A stretch of DNA of 64,000 nucleotides, from positions 124,001-188,000 of the forward strand of contig NZ_LMDK01000017.1 of the NCBI RefSeq assembly GCF_001425055.1. Reading direction: 5' to 3'. Below the pieces are notes generated by a model. That model saw nothing but the letters and a program-made list of their open reading frames with translations. It was not told the origin of the DNA and ran no database searches. The position numbers and the translations under genes are program-made. Origin of the DNA: Pelomonas sp. Root1237. Lineage in GTDB: Bacteria; Pseudomonadota; Gammaproteobacteria; Burkholderiales; Burkholderiaceae_C. Numbering within the stretch: position 1 is the first letter of the stretch; every line of letters begins with the position of its first letter. This document shows, one piece after another, positions 25,034 to 35,859 of the stretch.

Positions 25034-25624
25034 ATGCCGCCCTCTCTTCACCAACTCGTCCCTACTGCCCTCGCGCTGAGTTCGCTGGCTGCCCAGGCCG
25101 TGCCCGTCACGGTGCAGTTGCGCGGGCCAGGTGGCCAGCCGCTGGCCGGCGCCGCGGTGGCCATCGAGGTCAAGGGCCGCACCGTCAAGACCAGCACCAC
25201 GAAGGCCGAGATGGGCCAGCGCGACCGCCAGTTCACACCCGAGCTCCTCGTCGTGCAGACGGGCACGGCCGTCAGTTTCCCGAACTTCGACGCCGTGCGG
25301 CATCACGTCTACTCGTTCTCGCCCATCAAGGTCATCGACATCAAGCTCTACTCGGGCACGCCGGCCGAGCCCATCGTGTTCGACAAGCCGGGTGTCGCCA
25401 CGCTGGGCTGCAACATCCACGACCGCATGAGCGCCCACATCGTCGTGGTGGACACGCCGACCTTCGGGCGCACCGATGACAAGGGCCAGGTGGCGTTTGA
25501 CCTGCCGGTGGGCGAGCACGTCGCCAAGGCCTGGCATGGCGGCCAGAAGTCAACCAACCTGCAAAGCGTCAAGCTCGAAGTGCCGGCGGGCGGGGGCCCC
25601 GTGGCCCTCACGCTCGCCGAGTAA
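25034..25624 (+). CDS. Periplasmic cupredoxin-like protein
   Basis: A 196-residue exported protein often annotated as methylamine utilisation-like. It has a signal peptide up to about LAAQA and a beta-sandwich with likely copper ligands in VRHHVYSFS and GCNIHDRMSAHIVV (His, Cys, His, Met in cupredoxin order). It ends 10 bases before a GGDEF/EAL gene, suggesting the two are co-transcribed and that the exported protein may inform the sensor part of that protein. No electron-transfer partner is adjacent. Confidence 0.75.
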   Translation: MPPSLHQLVPTALALSSLAAQAVPVTVQLRGPGGQPLAGAAVAIEVKGRTVKTSTTKAEMGQRDRQFTPELLVVQTGTAVSFPNFDAVRHHVYSFSPIKVIDIKLYSGTPAEPIVFDKPGVATLGCNIHDRMSAHIVVVDTPTFGRTDDKGQVAFDLPVGEHVAKAWHGGQKSTNLQSVKLEVPAGGGPVALTLAE

Positions 25625-25634
25625 CGCCACCGCA

Positions 25635-28028
25635 ATGCGCTGGCCAGCCTGGCTGAACCTGCGCCGCCTCGAGGGGCGCATCGTCGCCCTCTTCCTGGCG
25701 CTGCTGCTGGTCGTGCAGCTGGTCAGCTTCGGCGCCATCCACGCCAGCATCACGCACAACGCCGAGGATTCCCTCGCCAGCGAGCTGCAGACCGGCGAAC
25801 GCGTGCTGCGCCGCCTGCTCGACCAACGCGCCGGCAAGCTGCGCGACGCGGCCGAGCTGCTGGCCAAGGACTATGGCTTTCGCAGCACCGTCGGCCTGTC
25901 GCTGGCCGAGGCCGGCACCGTAGAGACCATCAAGGACGCGCTCGTCAATCAGGGCGAACGCGTCGGCGCCTCGGTCGTCGCCTACTTCGATGACCAGCAG
26001 CACCTCGTTGCCGCCACCCGCGACGGCGCGGCCGGTTTCGGCGCCGCGCTGGGCCAGCTCGTGCACAGCAAGGATGGCGCGGCCCTGGCCGTGCAGGGCA
26101 GCAAGGTCTACCAGGTGGTCGCCGTGCAGGTGCGCACGCCGGCACCGGTGGGCTGGGTGTTGATGGCCTTTGCGCTGGACCGCGAGGTGCTGGACGATCT
26201 CAAGGCGCTGTCGGAGCTGCAAGGCGTCGTGCTGCTGCAAGGTCCGACCAAGCAGTGGCAGACCACCGTCGACAACCTCGATGGCAGAGCAGTCAACGCC
26301 TTGCGTGCTGCGCTGGGTCAGGCCGCTCCAGCCGACGGCATCGTTGAGCTGGCCGGCGAACGCATGCGCGCCCTCTTCGTGCCCCTGATCGGTGGCGATC
26401 AAGCCCTTGGCGTGCTGCTGTTGCGGTCGCTGGACGCGGCCCTGGCGCCCTATCAGCAGTTGCAGCTCGTCCTGCTCGGCCTGACCGTGCTGGGCGTCGT
26501 CGTCTTCGCCCTCGTCAGCGTGCTGCTGGCACGCGGCATCAGCAATCCCATCACGGCCCTGTCGGCCTCGGCGCGCCGGCTGGAGCGCGGCGACTACGAC
26601 ACGCCCGTGCCGTCGACCTCGCGGCTGGAGGAGGTGCACAAGCTGGCCCTGGCGCTGGAGAGCATGCGTGAGGGCATCCGCCGCCGCGATGCCCTCGTCA
26701 ACAACCTGGCCTACGTCGACCCGCTGACGCTGCTGCCCAACCGCGCGCGTTTCGCCGAATTCCTGCAGCACCACCTGACCCACAGCAACACGCCGGGTGC
26801 CGTGCTGATGCTGGACCTGGACCGCTTCAAGCACGTCAATGACGTGCTCGGCCACGAGGTGGGCGACCGCCTGCTGCAGTCGGTCGCCGAGCGCCTGCAG
26901 GCGTTGTGCGCGCCGGCGCATTCGGTGCTCGCGCGGCTGTCGGGCGACGAGTTCGCCGTGCTGCTGGCGCACACGGACGCCCATGCCGCCAGCGAGGCGG
27001 CGCTGGCCATCCTGAAGGACTTCGAGCGCCCGCTGCAGATCGACAACGAGACCATCGACCTTGGCGCCGGCATCGGCATCGCCCTCTTCCCCGAGCATGG
27101 CCGTGAGGTCAACCTGCTGCTGGGCCGCGCCGAGCTGGCCATGTATGCGGCCAAGGCCCGCCAGTGCGGCAGCCTGATCTACCACGCCCAGCTGGATGCC
27201 GGCAGCCAGGAGTCGCTGTCCCTGTTGACCGAGCTCCGCCACGCGGTCGAGAAGGATGAGCTGCGCCTGTACCTGCAGCCCAAGATCGACCTGCAGCAGG
27301 GCAAGATTCTCGGCGCCGAGGCCCTGGTGCGCTGGCAGCACCCGACGCGCGGCCTGGTACCGCCGATGCAGTTCATTCCTTTTGCCGAGCAGACGGGCTT
27401 CATCCGCCTGCTCAGCGCCTGGGTGCTGTCCAACGCGGCCAGGTTCGCGCGCCAGGCCGCGGACGCGGGCCTGACGCTGCGGCTGTCGGTCAACCTGTCC
27501 ACGCGCGACCTGATGGACCAGGACCTGCCGGCCAAGATCGAGGCCATGCTGGCGCCGCTGCAGGTGTCGGCCGACTCGCTGTGCCTGGAGATCACCGAGA
27601 GCACCATCATGGACGACCCCGAGCGGGCCCTGTCCACACTGGAGCATCTGCATGCGATGGGCTTCAAGCTGTCCATCGACGACTTCGGCACCGGCTATTC
27701 GTCGCTGGCCTATCTGAAGCGCCTGCCGGTGGATGAGCTCAAGATCGACAAGAGCTTCGTCATGGCCATGGAGCGTGACCTCGACGACGCGCGCATCGTG
27801 CGCTCGACGATCGAGCTGGCGCACAACCTCGGCCTCACCGTCGTCGCCGAGGGGTTGGAGACGCTCAAGGCCTGGGCCATGCTGGCCCGCCTGGGCTGCG
27901 ACGAAGGCCAGGGCTATTTCATCAGCAAGCCCATGCCGCAGGAGCAGTTCATCGCCTGGGCCAAGAGCTGGCAGCCGCCGGACATCTCGGTCGTCACGGC
28001 CGAGAGCCTGATGGCCAAGCTCGGCTAG
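25635..28028 (+). CDS. Membrane GGDEF/EAL cyclic-di-GMP enzyme with sensory domain
   Basis: A 797-residue inner-membrane protein: first helix (IVALFLALLLVVQLVSFGAI), a periplasmic sensor of about 250 residues, second helix (LVLLGLTVLGVVVFALVSVLL), HAMP, GGDEF and EAL. The cyclase motif is SGDEF at 436-440, an accepted active variant. The phosphodiesterase motif EAL is at 562-564, with DDFGTGYSSL and ELKIDKSF intact, so both activities are possible. It makes or breaks c-di-GMP in response to a periplasmic signal, perhaps linked to the cupredoxin-like neighbour. Confidence 0.92.
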   Translation: MRWPAWLNLRRLEGRIVALFLALLLVVQLVSFGAIHASITHNAEDSLASELQTGERVLRRLLDQRAGKLRDAAELLAKDYGFRSTVGLSLAEAGTVETIKDALVNQGERVGASVVAYFDDQQHLVAATRDGAAGFGAALGQLVHSKDGAALAVQGSKVYQVVAVQVRTPAPVGWVLMAFALDREVLDDLKALSELQGVVLLQGPTKQWQTTVDNLDGRAVNALRAALGQAAPADGIVELAGERMRALFVPLIGGDQALGVLLLRSLDAALAPYQQLQLVLLGLTVLGVVVFALVSVLLARGISNPITALSASARRLERGDYDTPVPSTSRLEEVHKLALALESMREGIRRRDALVNNLAYVDPLTLLPNRARFAEFLQHHLTHSNTPGAVLMLDLDRFKHVNDVLGHEVGDRLLQSVAERLQALCAPAHSVLARLSGDEFAVLLAHTDAHAASEAALAILKDFERPLQIDNETIDLGAGIGIALFPEHGREVNLLLGRAELAMYAAKARQCGSLIYHAQLDAGSQESLSLLTELRHAVEKDELRLYLQPKIDLQQGKILGAEALVRWQHPTRGLVPPMQFIPFAEQTGFIRLLSAWVLSNAARFARQAADAGLTLRLSVNLSTRDLMDQDLPAKIEAMLAPLQVSADSLCLEITESTIMDDPERALSTLEHLHAMGFKLSIDDFGTGYSSLAYLKRLPVDELKIDKSFVMAMERDLDDARIVRSTIELAHNLGLTVVAEGLETLKAWAMLARLGCDEGQGYFISKPMPQEQFIAWAKSWQPPDISVVTAESLMAKLG

Positions 28029-28522
28029 TTGTCCCGGTCTTCCAGCGCTTCACACAGCGCCGTCAAACCCGCCGTCACCGTCTGCAAGCGCACCGCATGG
28101 CGGTCGCCGCTGAAGTTCTCGCGCCAGACCTGGGCCGGCCGCCCCGCATGCACCAGGGCCAGCCAAACGGTGCCGACCGGCTTGGCCTCGCTGCCGCCCG
28201 TCGGCCCGGCCACGCCGGTGACGGCCAGTGCCCAATCGATGGGCGCGTGCGCCAGCAGGCCACGCGCCATGTGTTCGGCCACCTCGGCGCTGACGGCGCC
28301 GTGCAGCGCGATCAGGCCCTTGGGCACGCCCAGCAGTTCGGCCTTGGCCTCGTTGCTGTAGCTGACGACGCCGCGCTCGAACCACGCGCTGGAGCCGCTC
28401 AGGCTGGTGCAGGCGGCGGCGATGAGGCCGCCGGTGCAGCTCTCCGCCGTGCCGATGCGCTCGCGCCGCTGGATCAGCGCCACGGCGATGCGGTCGATCA
28501 GTTCAAGGTCGTCGGCAAACAT
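28025..28522 (-). CDS. pncC: CinA-family nicotinamide-nucleotide amidohydrolase
   Basis: A 165-residue stand-alone CinA C-terminal domain enzyme that deamidates NMN in pyridine nucleotide salvage. Family motifs are GTAESCTGGLIAA (residues 24-36, with the catalytic Ser), FERGVVSYSNEAKAELLGV and VTGVAGPTGGSEAKPVGTVW. Its stop overlaps the GGDEF/EAL stop by four bases in convergent orientation. It lies directly downstream of pgpA. Confidence 0.92.
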   Translation of the reverse strand: MFADDLELIDRIAVALIQRRERIGTAESCTGGLIAAACTSLSGSSAWFERGVVSYSNEAKAELLGVPKGLIALHGAVSAEVAEHMARGLLAHAPIDWALAVTGVAGPTGGSEAKPVGTVWLALVHAGRPAQVWRENFSGDRHAVRLQTVTAGLTALCEALEDRDN

Positions 28523-28524
28523 GC

Positions 28525-29052
28525 TTACCCCATCACAAAGCGGTAGAGCGCGATGACAGCGAGCGTACAGCCGGCCGCGACGAAATCGTCGAACAGGATG
28601 CCGAAGCCCTGCGCCCAGGTGACCGCCGCGCCGCGCTCACCCTTGAAAAGCCGGTCCGCCCAGCCCACCGGCCCGGGCTTGGCGGCGTCGAAGAAGCGGA
28701 ACAGGCCGAAGGCAATGAGCTGGCCCAGCCAGCCCACCGGCGCGATCAGCCACAGGATGAGCCAGAAGGCCAGCACCTCGTCCCAGACGATGGAGCCCGG
28801 GTCGGGTGTGTTCATGTCGCGCGCCGTGCGCGTGCAGGCCCACCAGCCCACCAGCGTGCCGATGCCGATCAGCAGGCCCCAGGCCAGCTCGCTCATCCAC
28901 GGCGAGATGACCCAGAACACCAGCCAGGCCCAAAGGGTGCCGACGGTACCGGGCGCTTTGGGGCTCAGGCCGCTGCCGAAGCCCAGGGCGATCCAGCGCG
29001 CCGGGTGGCGCAGCATGAAGGCCGGGGTGGGTCGGATGGGTGCACCGGTCAC
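28525..29052 (-). CDS. pgpA: Phosphatidylglycerophosphatase A
   Basis: An inner-membrane phosphatase making phosphatidylglycerol. It starts with the typical ALGFGSGLSPKAPGTVGT and continues with SIVWDEVLAFW and FRFFDAAKPGPVGW; the Asp residues of the active site are present. I use GTG at 29052 (175 residues) because GAAGGG lies seven bases upstream and the family has about 15 residues before the first motif; ATG at 29016 is an alternative. The order thiL-pgpA-pncC is standard. The 73 bases up to thiL hold GC-rich palindromes. Confidence 0.88.
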   Translation of the reverse strand: MTGAPIRPTPAFMLRHPARWIALGFGSGLSPKAPGTVGTLWAWLVFWVISPWMSELAWGLLIGIGTLVGWWACTRTARDMNTPDPGSIVWDEVLAFWLILWLIAPVGWLGQLIAFGLFRFFDAAKPGPVGWADRLFKGERGAAVTWAQGFGILFDDFVAAGCTLAVIALYRFVMG

Positions 29053-29125
29053 TGGTGCACCCTTCGGCCTGCGGCCTGTCCCGCCAGGCGGGAGCGAACT
29101 TGCTTGGGGCGGCACGGCACGGCGC

Positions 29126-30064
29126 TCATGACTTGAAGTGATCAAAGCTGCACAGGCCATGCTCGACAGCCGCCCCGAGAGCATCGACGACGCGCAGGCC
29201 GGGCTCGGCCTCGATGACGCCGATGCGCGTCAAGGCAACCCCCATATCGGGCAGCTGCGCCCCGGCCGGCGTCGTGAAGACGAGTTCGTAGTCATCACCG
29301 CCGGCCATCAGGCATTCGCGCTGCAGCGCGGGCGGCTGCGCAGCCAATACCGCGCTGCGCGGCAGGGCGTCCACGTCGATGCGCGCGCCGACGTTGGACG
29401 CCGCGAGGATGTGGCCCAGGTCGCCGAGCAGGCCGTCCGACACGTCGATGGCCGCCGTCGCGATGCCGCGCAGCGCCTGGCCGAGTGCGACGCGCGGCGT
29501 TGGCAGCTCCATCGCGGCACGCACTTCCTCGAAGCCGGCGCCATCCACGGCCACAGTGCCACGGAACACCTCCAGCGCCAGCCGCGCATCACCGAGCCGC
29601 CCCGACACCCAGATCTCGTCACCCACTTGCGCGCCGCCGCGCAGCAAGGCCCGCCCCGGCGGCGCCTCGCCGAAGACGGTGATGCAGAGATTCAACGGCC
29701 CCTGCGTCGTGTCGCCGCCGATCAGCGGGCAGGCATGGGCGTCGGCCAGGGCCAACAGGCCGCGCGAGAAACCGGCCAGCCAGGCTTCGTCAACGCGCGG
29801 CAGGGCCAGGGCCAAAGTGAAGCCTCGCGGCGTCGCACCGCAGGCGGCCAGATCGCTCAGATTGACGGCCAGCGCCTTGTGGCCGAGGCGCACCGGATCG
29901 ACCGTCGACAGGAAGTGCCGGCCCTCGACCAGCATGTCACTGGAAACCAGCCAGCGCGCACCCGGCGTGGGCACGAGCACGGCGCAGTCGTCGCCCACGC
30001 CCACCTCGACGCCAGCCACCGCGGGGCGCTGGAAGTAGCGCCGGATCAGATCGAATTCGCCCAT
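29126..30064 (-). CDS. thiL: Thiamine-monophosphate kinase
   Basis: A 312-residue enzyme that makes thiamine diphosphate from the monophosphate. It starts MGEFDLIRRYF and has the ATP/Mg motifs VGDDCAVL, SSDMLVEGRHF, AVNLSDLAACGATPRG and SDGLLGDLGHI, all intact. ATG at 30064 fits the family. First gene of the thiL-pgpA-pncC run and divergent from maeB. Confidence 0.94.
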   Translation of the reverse strand: MGEFDLIRRYFQRPAVAGVEVGVGDDCAVLVPTPGARWLVSSDMLVEGRHFLSTVDPVRLGHKALAVNLSDLAACGATPRGFTLALALPRVDEAWLAGFSRGLLALADAHACPLIGGDTTQGPLNLCITVFGEAPPGRALLRGGAQVGDEIWVSGRLGDARLALEVFRGTVAVDGAGFEEVRAAMELPTPRVALGQALRGIATAAIDVSDGLLGDLGHILAASNVGARIDVDALPRSAVLAAQPPALQRECLMAGGDDYELVFTTPAGAQLPDMGVALTRIGVIEAEPGLRVVDALGAAVEHGLCSFDHFKS

Positions 30065-30154
30065 GGTCACGATTAGACCTTGTGGACATCCACAGCGCCC
30101 GGCGCGCCCTTGGGTGGCATGATTCCAGCCCCGTCGGCACCTTGTGATCCCGCC

Positions 30155-32452
<2,298 letters not shown>

Positions 32453-32689
32453 ACCTGGCACCGGCTCCAAGGGGGAACAGGGCAAAAGCGCCCGGACTCC
32501 CCCAATTGACAGAAGTTTTCACGACCCAAAACGGCGTCACGCAGCTGTCATGCTGCGAGTGAAATCAATCACTTAGACGCGCGTGAGTGCTGGCTCACAT
32601 GACCCTATTCCAGACTCCGGCGCCCGCGCCGAGCTTGAGCTTTTGGGGTCGCTTCGGTACCATTACGGTTTCTCGTTCAGGGTTAACCC

Positions 32690-33124
32690 GTGTTTTTGCT
32701 CTCGTGGCTGGCGCGCTCCGGCGCCTCGGCGGTCACCACCGCCCTGCTGCTTTCCGGCTTGGCCGGAGGCGCGCAAGCCAAGGAAGCCATCGGCGATAAG
32801 CCCCCCACCGCAACGCCCGCTCTGGCTGAAATTTCGCTGAGCGAGCTGCCCGCCCAGGCCCAGGAAACGCACCGGCTCGTTCTCGCCGGTGGCCCGTTTC
32901 CTTATGCCAAGGACGGCGTGGTGTTCGGCAATCGCGAGCGTCTGCTGCCCCGCAAGGCTCGCGGCTTCTATCGCGAATACACGGTCAAGACCCCTGGCGC
33001 CCGCAACCGCGGTGCCCGCCGCCTTATCTGCGGTGGCACGCCGCCGACGGCGCCCGAGATTTGTTATTACACCGGCGATCACTATGCCAGCTTCAAGCGC
33101 GTTCGCGCCCAAGCGGCCCGGTGA
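32690..33124 (+). CDS. Secreted barnase-like guanyl-specific ribonuclease
   Basis: A 144-residue exported RNase of the N1/T1/barnase group. A signal peptide of about 30 residues (through GGAQA) is followed by the small RNase fold. Likely catalytic residues are Glu96 (YREYTV), Arg105-Arg110 (GARNRGAR) and His131 (GDHYASF), matching Glu73, Arg83/87 and His102 of barnase. The GTG start at 32690 has no strong ribosome site. The barstar gene 46 bases downstream would protect the cell. It could serve in nutrient scavenging or competition. Confidence 0.87.
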   Translation: MFLLSWLARSGASAVTTALLLSGLAGGAQAKEAIGDKPPTATPALAEISLSELPAQAQETHRLVLAGGPFPYAKDGVVFGNRERLLPRKARGFYREYTVKTPGARNRGARRLICGGTPPTAPEICYYTGDHYASFKRVRAQAAR

Positions 33125-33170
33125 AGTCGAGGGTTCAGCAGTTTTGTGACTTGAAAGGAGGAACGCGACC

Positions 33171-33566
33171 ATGCTTTTGCAGACCGTCCGTCCCAATATC
33201 GTGCAGGCCATACGGGCCTACAGGGTCGAGGACTTGATGCAGGCCGCCCAAGAAGCGGGCCAGCATTTCCTGTACGCCAACCTGTCGGAGGCGCAGTCCA
33301 AGCAGGACGTGCTCGATGGCATCGCGCAGGCCTTCCTGTTTCCAGCGCATTTCGGCAAGAACCTGGACGCCCTGCATGACTGCATGACCGACCTCGTCCA
33401 CAAGTCCGGCTCCCAGCCAGGCTTTGTCGTGGTGCTGGAGCAGTTGCCCGACAACGTGCGATTCGACCGCGAGGCGAGAGAGCAATTGCTCGATGTCTTC
33501 CGAGACACGGCCGACTATTGGGCCGACAGGAAGATAGCGTTCAGGTGCTTCTATTCTTTTCAGTAG
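33171..33566 (+). CDS. Barstar-family ribonuclease inhibitor
   Basis: A 131-residue cytoplasmic immunity protein for the RNase upstream. The barstar signature FGKNLDALHDCMTDLV is at about residues 63-78. It has an N-terminal extension of about 35 residues relative to B. amyloliquefaciens barstar. AAAGGAGG lies nine bases upstream of ATG, much stronger than the RNase start, which would ensure inhibitor excess. The stop codon is inside a long hairpin (33562-33604). Confidence 0.88.
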   Translation: MLLQTVRPNIVQAIRAYRVEDLMQAAQEAGQHFLYANLSEAQSKQDVLDGIAQAFLFPAHFGKNLDALHDCMTDLVHKSGSQPGFVVVLEQLPDNVRFDREAREQLLDVFRDTADYWADRKIAFRCFYSFQ

Positions 33567-33604
33567 CCCGCTCCCAAGATAACGGGTCATGGGAGCGGGC
33601 TACT
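33562..33604. repeat. Perfect 15-bp inverted repeat spanning the barstar stop
   Basis: AGTAGCCCGCTCCCA (33562-33576) pairs perfectly with TGGGAGCGGGCTACT (33590-33604) around a 13-base loop. The barstar TAG stop is in the left arm. There is no T-run, so it looks more like an mRNA-stabilising hairpin or a small mobile palindrome than a terminator. Confidence 0.7.
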
Positions 33605-33758
33605 GAAGTGGCCCCGGTTATTGAAAAGCCTGCGCCGAAAAGCGCCAAGGCGACGGTTGGCAACCCCAACTTCGGCATGAACATGCCGATGATGTGCAGT
33701 GCCTTCGATACCTCGATGTGGCTCAGCGCAGCTTGAAGCGCTGAACTATCTAAAGCAG

Positions 33759-33785
33759 AACGGGACCCTCGGGTCCCGTTTTCAT
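33759..33785. terminator. Bidirectional terminator between barstar and rsmA
   Basis: A perfect 10-bp stem (AACGGGACCC / GGGTCCCGTT) has a two-base core and is followed on the plus strand by TTCATTT. It lies two bases from the rsmA stop and serves both convergent units. The 150 bases between it and the barstar hairpin hold no convincing gene. Confidence 0.7.
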
Positions 33786-34561
33786 TTCTGCTGCGGCACT
33801 TCGAGCGCCAGCGCGACGAATTCGTCGACCGGCACCTCCTCGGCGCGACGCTGCAGGTCGAAGTGGCCCGAGAAACCACGCTCGGCCAGCCAATGGCCCA
33901 GGCTGTGGCGCAGCAGCTTGCGGCGCTGCGAGAAGGCGCTGGTGACAAGGGCCCCCAGCAGGGCCGGGTCTACCGCTGGCGGCCTGGCCAACGGCTGCAT
34001 GCGCACGATGGCCGAGTTCACGCGCGGCGGCGGGTCGAAGGCCTCGGGCGGCACTTCCAGCACCGATTCAATGTCGTAGCGCCACTGCAGCATCACGCTG
34101 AGGCGCCCATAGTCCTTGCGGCCCGGTGCGGCGGCCATGCGGTCCACCACTTCCTTCTGCAGCATGAAGTGCTGGTCGACGACGTCGTCCACCGCATCCA
34201 GCAGGTGAAAGAGGATGGGCGTGGAGATGTTGTAGGGCAGGTTGCCGACCACGCGCAGCTTGGCGCCCTTGGTGGCAGCCAGCGCCTTGAAGTCGACCTT
34301 GAGCACGTCCGACTCGATGACCTCGACGTCGTCGCGCTTGCGCAGGCGCGCAGCCAGGTCGCGGTCCAGTTCGATGACGGTCAGCGGCTTGTGTCGCGCC
34401 AGCAGCGGCAGCGTCATCGCGCCCAGGCCAGGGCCGATCTCGACCAGGGTCTCGCCCGGCTGCGGATCGATCAGGTCGACGATGGCCTCGATCAGCGCCT
34501 TGTCGGTCAGGAAATGCTGCCCGAAGCGCTTGCGGGGGATATGGGAACTCAGTCGAGCCAC
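33782..34561 (-). CDS. rsmA: 16S rRNA dimethyladenosine transferase
   Basis: A 259-residue KsgA methyltransferase that dimethylates two adjacent adenines of helix 45 in 16S rRNA. The SAM loop is [11 protein letters not shown], and the catalytic motif IV NLPYNIS is intact. It overlaps surA by 13 bases, so the two are translated from one message. pdxA, often between surA and rsmA in gammaproteobacteria, is missing here. Confidence 0.95.
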   Translation of the reverse strand: MARLSSHIPRKRFGQHFLTDKALIEAIVDLIDPQPGETLVEIGPGLGAMTLPLLARHKPLTVIELDRDLAARLRKRDDVEVIESDVLKVDFKALAATKGAKLRVVGNLPYNISTPILFHLLDAVDDVVDQHFMLQKEVVDRMAAAPGRKDYGRLSVMLQWRYDIESVLEVPPEAFDPPPRVNSAIVRMQPLARPPAVDPALLGALVTSAFSQRRKLLRHSLGHWLAERGFSGHFDLQRRAEEVPVDEFVALALEVPQQK

Positions 34562-35859
34562 TCGCGCACTTCAACAAACGCCTTCGCCCGCAGATCCTTG
34601 ACCCACTCCTGATAGGCCTCGTCGTATTTCTGCTCGCGCAGTGCGCCGCGCGCCTGGTCGCGCAGCTGCTTCATCTCGACATCGACCGTGCGGCGCTCCA
34701 GCACCTGGATCAGGTGCACGCCGAAGCGCGACACGACCGGTCCCGAGATGCCGTTCAGCGGCAGCACGTTCATCGCTTCCTCGAATTCCGGCACAAAACC
34801 GCCGGCAGCCATCCAGCCCAGGTCACCGCCTTCGGGGGCGCTGCCGTCCTCGGAATTGGCGCGGGCGAGTTGCTCGAACTTGGCCGAACCGGTCTCGATC
34901 TGGCGCTTGAACTCGGCCAGGCGGCGGGCCGCGACTTCGGCCGTCAGCTGTGCCGAGGGGCGCAGCAGGATGTGCCGGGCATGGGTCTGCACGGCCTGCG
35001 TCAGGGATGCGCCACCTTGGCGCTCGATGACCTTGAGGACGTGAAAGCCCGCGCCGGTGCGCAGCAGCTGAGGCGCGACCTCGCCGCTCTTCAGCCCCTT
35101 GACGGCATTGACGAACACGTCGGGCAGCCGATCGGCCGGGCGCAGGCCGATCTCGCCGCCGCGCGCCTTGTTGCTGTCTTCGGACACCTCGCGGGCGACG
35201 CGGGCGAAGTCCTCACCGCCCTTGATGCGCGCCAGGGCGCCTTCAGCACGGGTGCGGCGTTCGGTGACGACGCTTTCCGGCGCGCCATCGGGCACCGGCA
35301 CGAGCACCTGGGCGAGGTTGACCATGCCGCCGCTGGCGAGTTCATTGCGCTTCTTGTCGAGGTAGGCGTCGATCTCGGCGTCCGTCACCTTGATGCGTCC
35401 CTGCACTTCGCGCTCGCGCACGCGCTCCGTCATCATCTGGTCGCGCAGGTTCTCGCGAAAGCTCTTGTAGTCGGTGCCGTCGGCCTTCAGGCGATCGCGC
35501 AGCTGCGCCATCGTCAGCTTGTTCTGCGCGGCGACGTTGGCCACCACGCGGTCCAGCTCGGCCTCGTCGATCTTCTGGCCGGTCTCGCGGGCGTAGGTGA
35601 CGAGGACGCGATCCTCGATGAGGGCCTCCAGCGCCTGCTTGCGCAGGCCGGCCGTCTCGGGCATGACCTCGCCCTTCTGGCGGGCTTCCTGGCGCAGGCG
35701 TTCGGTACGCTGGATGACCTCACTGGCGGCCACGACGTCCTGGTTGACGACGGCGGCGATGTAGTCCCCCGGCTGCAGCGTGGGCGTCTGGGCTTGGGCC
35801 TGGAAAGCGGCCAAGGCCAGCGTCACGGCAAGAAAGAGGGGAGCTAGGCGATAGATCAT
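34549..35859 (-). CDS. surA: Periplasmic chaperone and peptidyl-prolyl isomerase SurA
   Basis: A 436-residue exported chaperone for outer-membrane proteins. It has a signal peptide through AAFQAQAQ, the SurA N-domain ([20 protein letters not shown]) and two parvulin-type rotamase domains (first around residues 170-275, second around 290-390 with [17 protein letters not shown]). The start overlaps the lptD stop by ATGA, giving the conserved lptD-surA-rsmA unit, so LptD and its folding factor are made together. Confidence 0.94.
   Translation of the reverse strand: MIYRLAPLFLAVTLALAAFQAQAQTPTLQPGDYIAAVVNQDVVAASEVIQRTERLRQEARQKGEVMPETAGLRKQALEALIEDRVLVTYARETGQKIDEAELDRVVANVAAQNKLTMAQLRDRLKADGTDYKSFRENLRDQMMTERVREREVQGRIKVTDAEIDAYLDKKRNELASGGMVNLAQVLVPVPDGAPESVVTERRTRAEGALARIKGGEDFARVAREVSEDSNKARGGEIGLRPADRLPDVFVNAVKGLKSGEVAPQLLRTGAGFHVLKVIERQGGASLTQAVQTHARHILLRPSAQLTAEVAARRLAEFKRQIETGSAKFEQLARANSEDGSAPEGGDLGWMAAGGFVPEFEEAMNVLPLNGISGPVVSRFGVHLIQVLERRTVDVEMKQLRDQARGALREQKYDEAYQEWVKDLRAKAFVEVREWLD

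Noticed and set aside
33607-33758. Small reading frames between the barstar hairpin and the terminator
   Set aside because: No ribosome site, no recognisable protein, and frames open on both strands; kept as non-coding.
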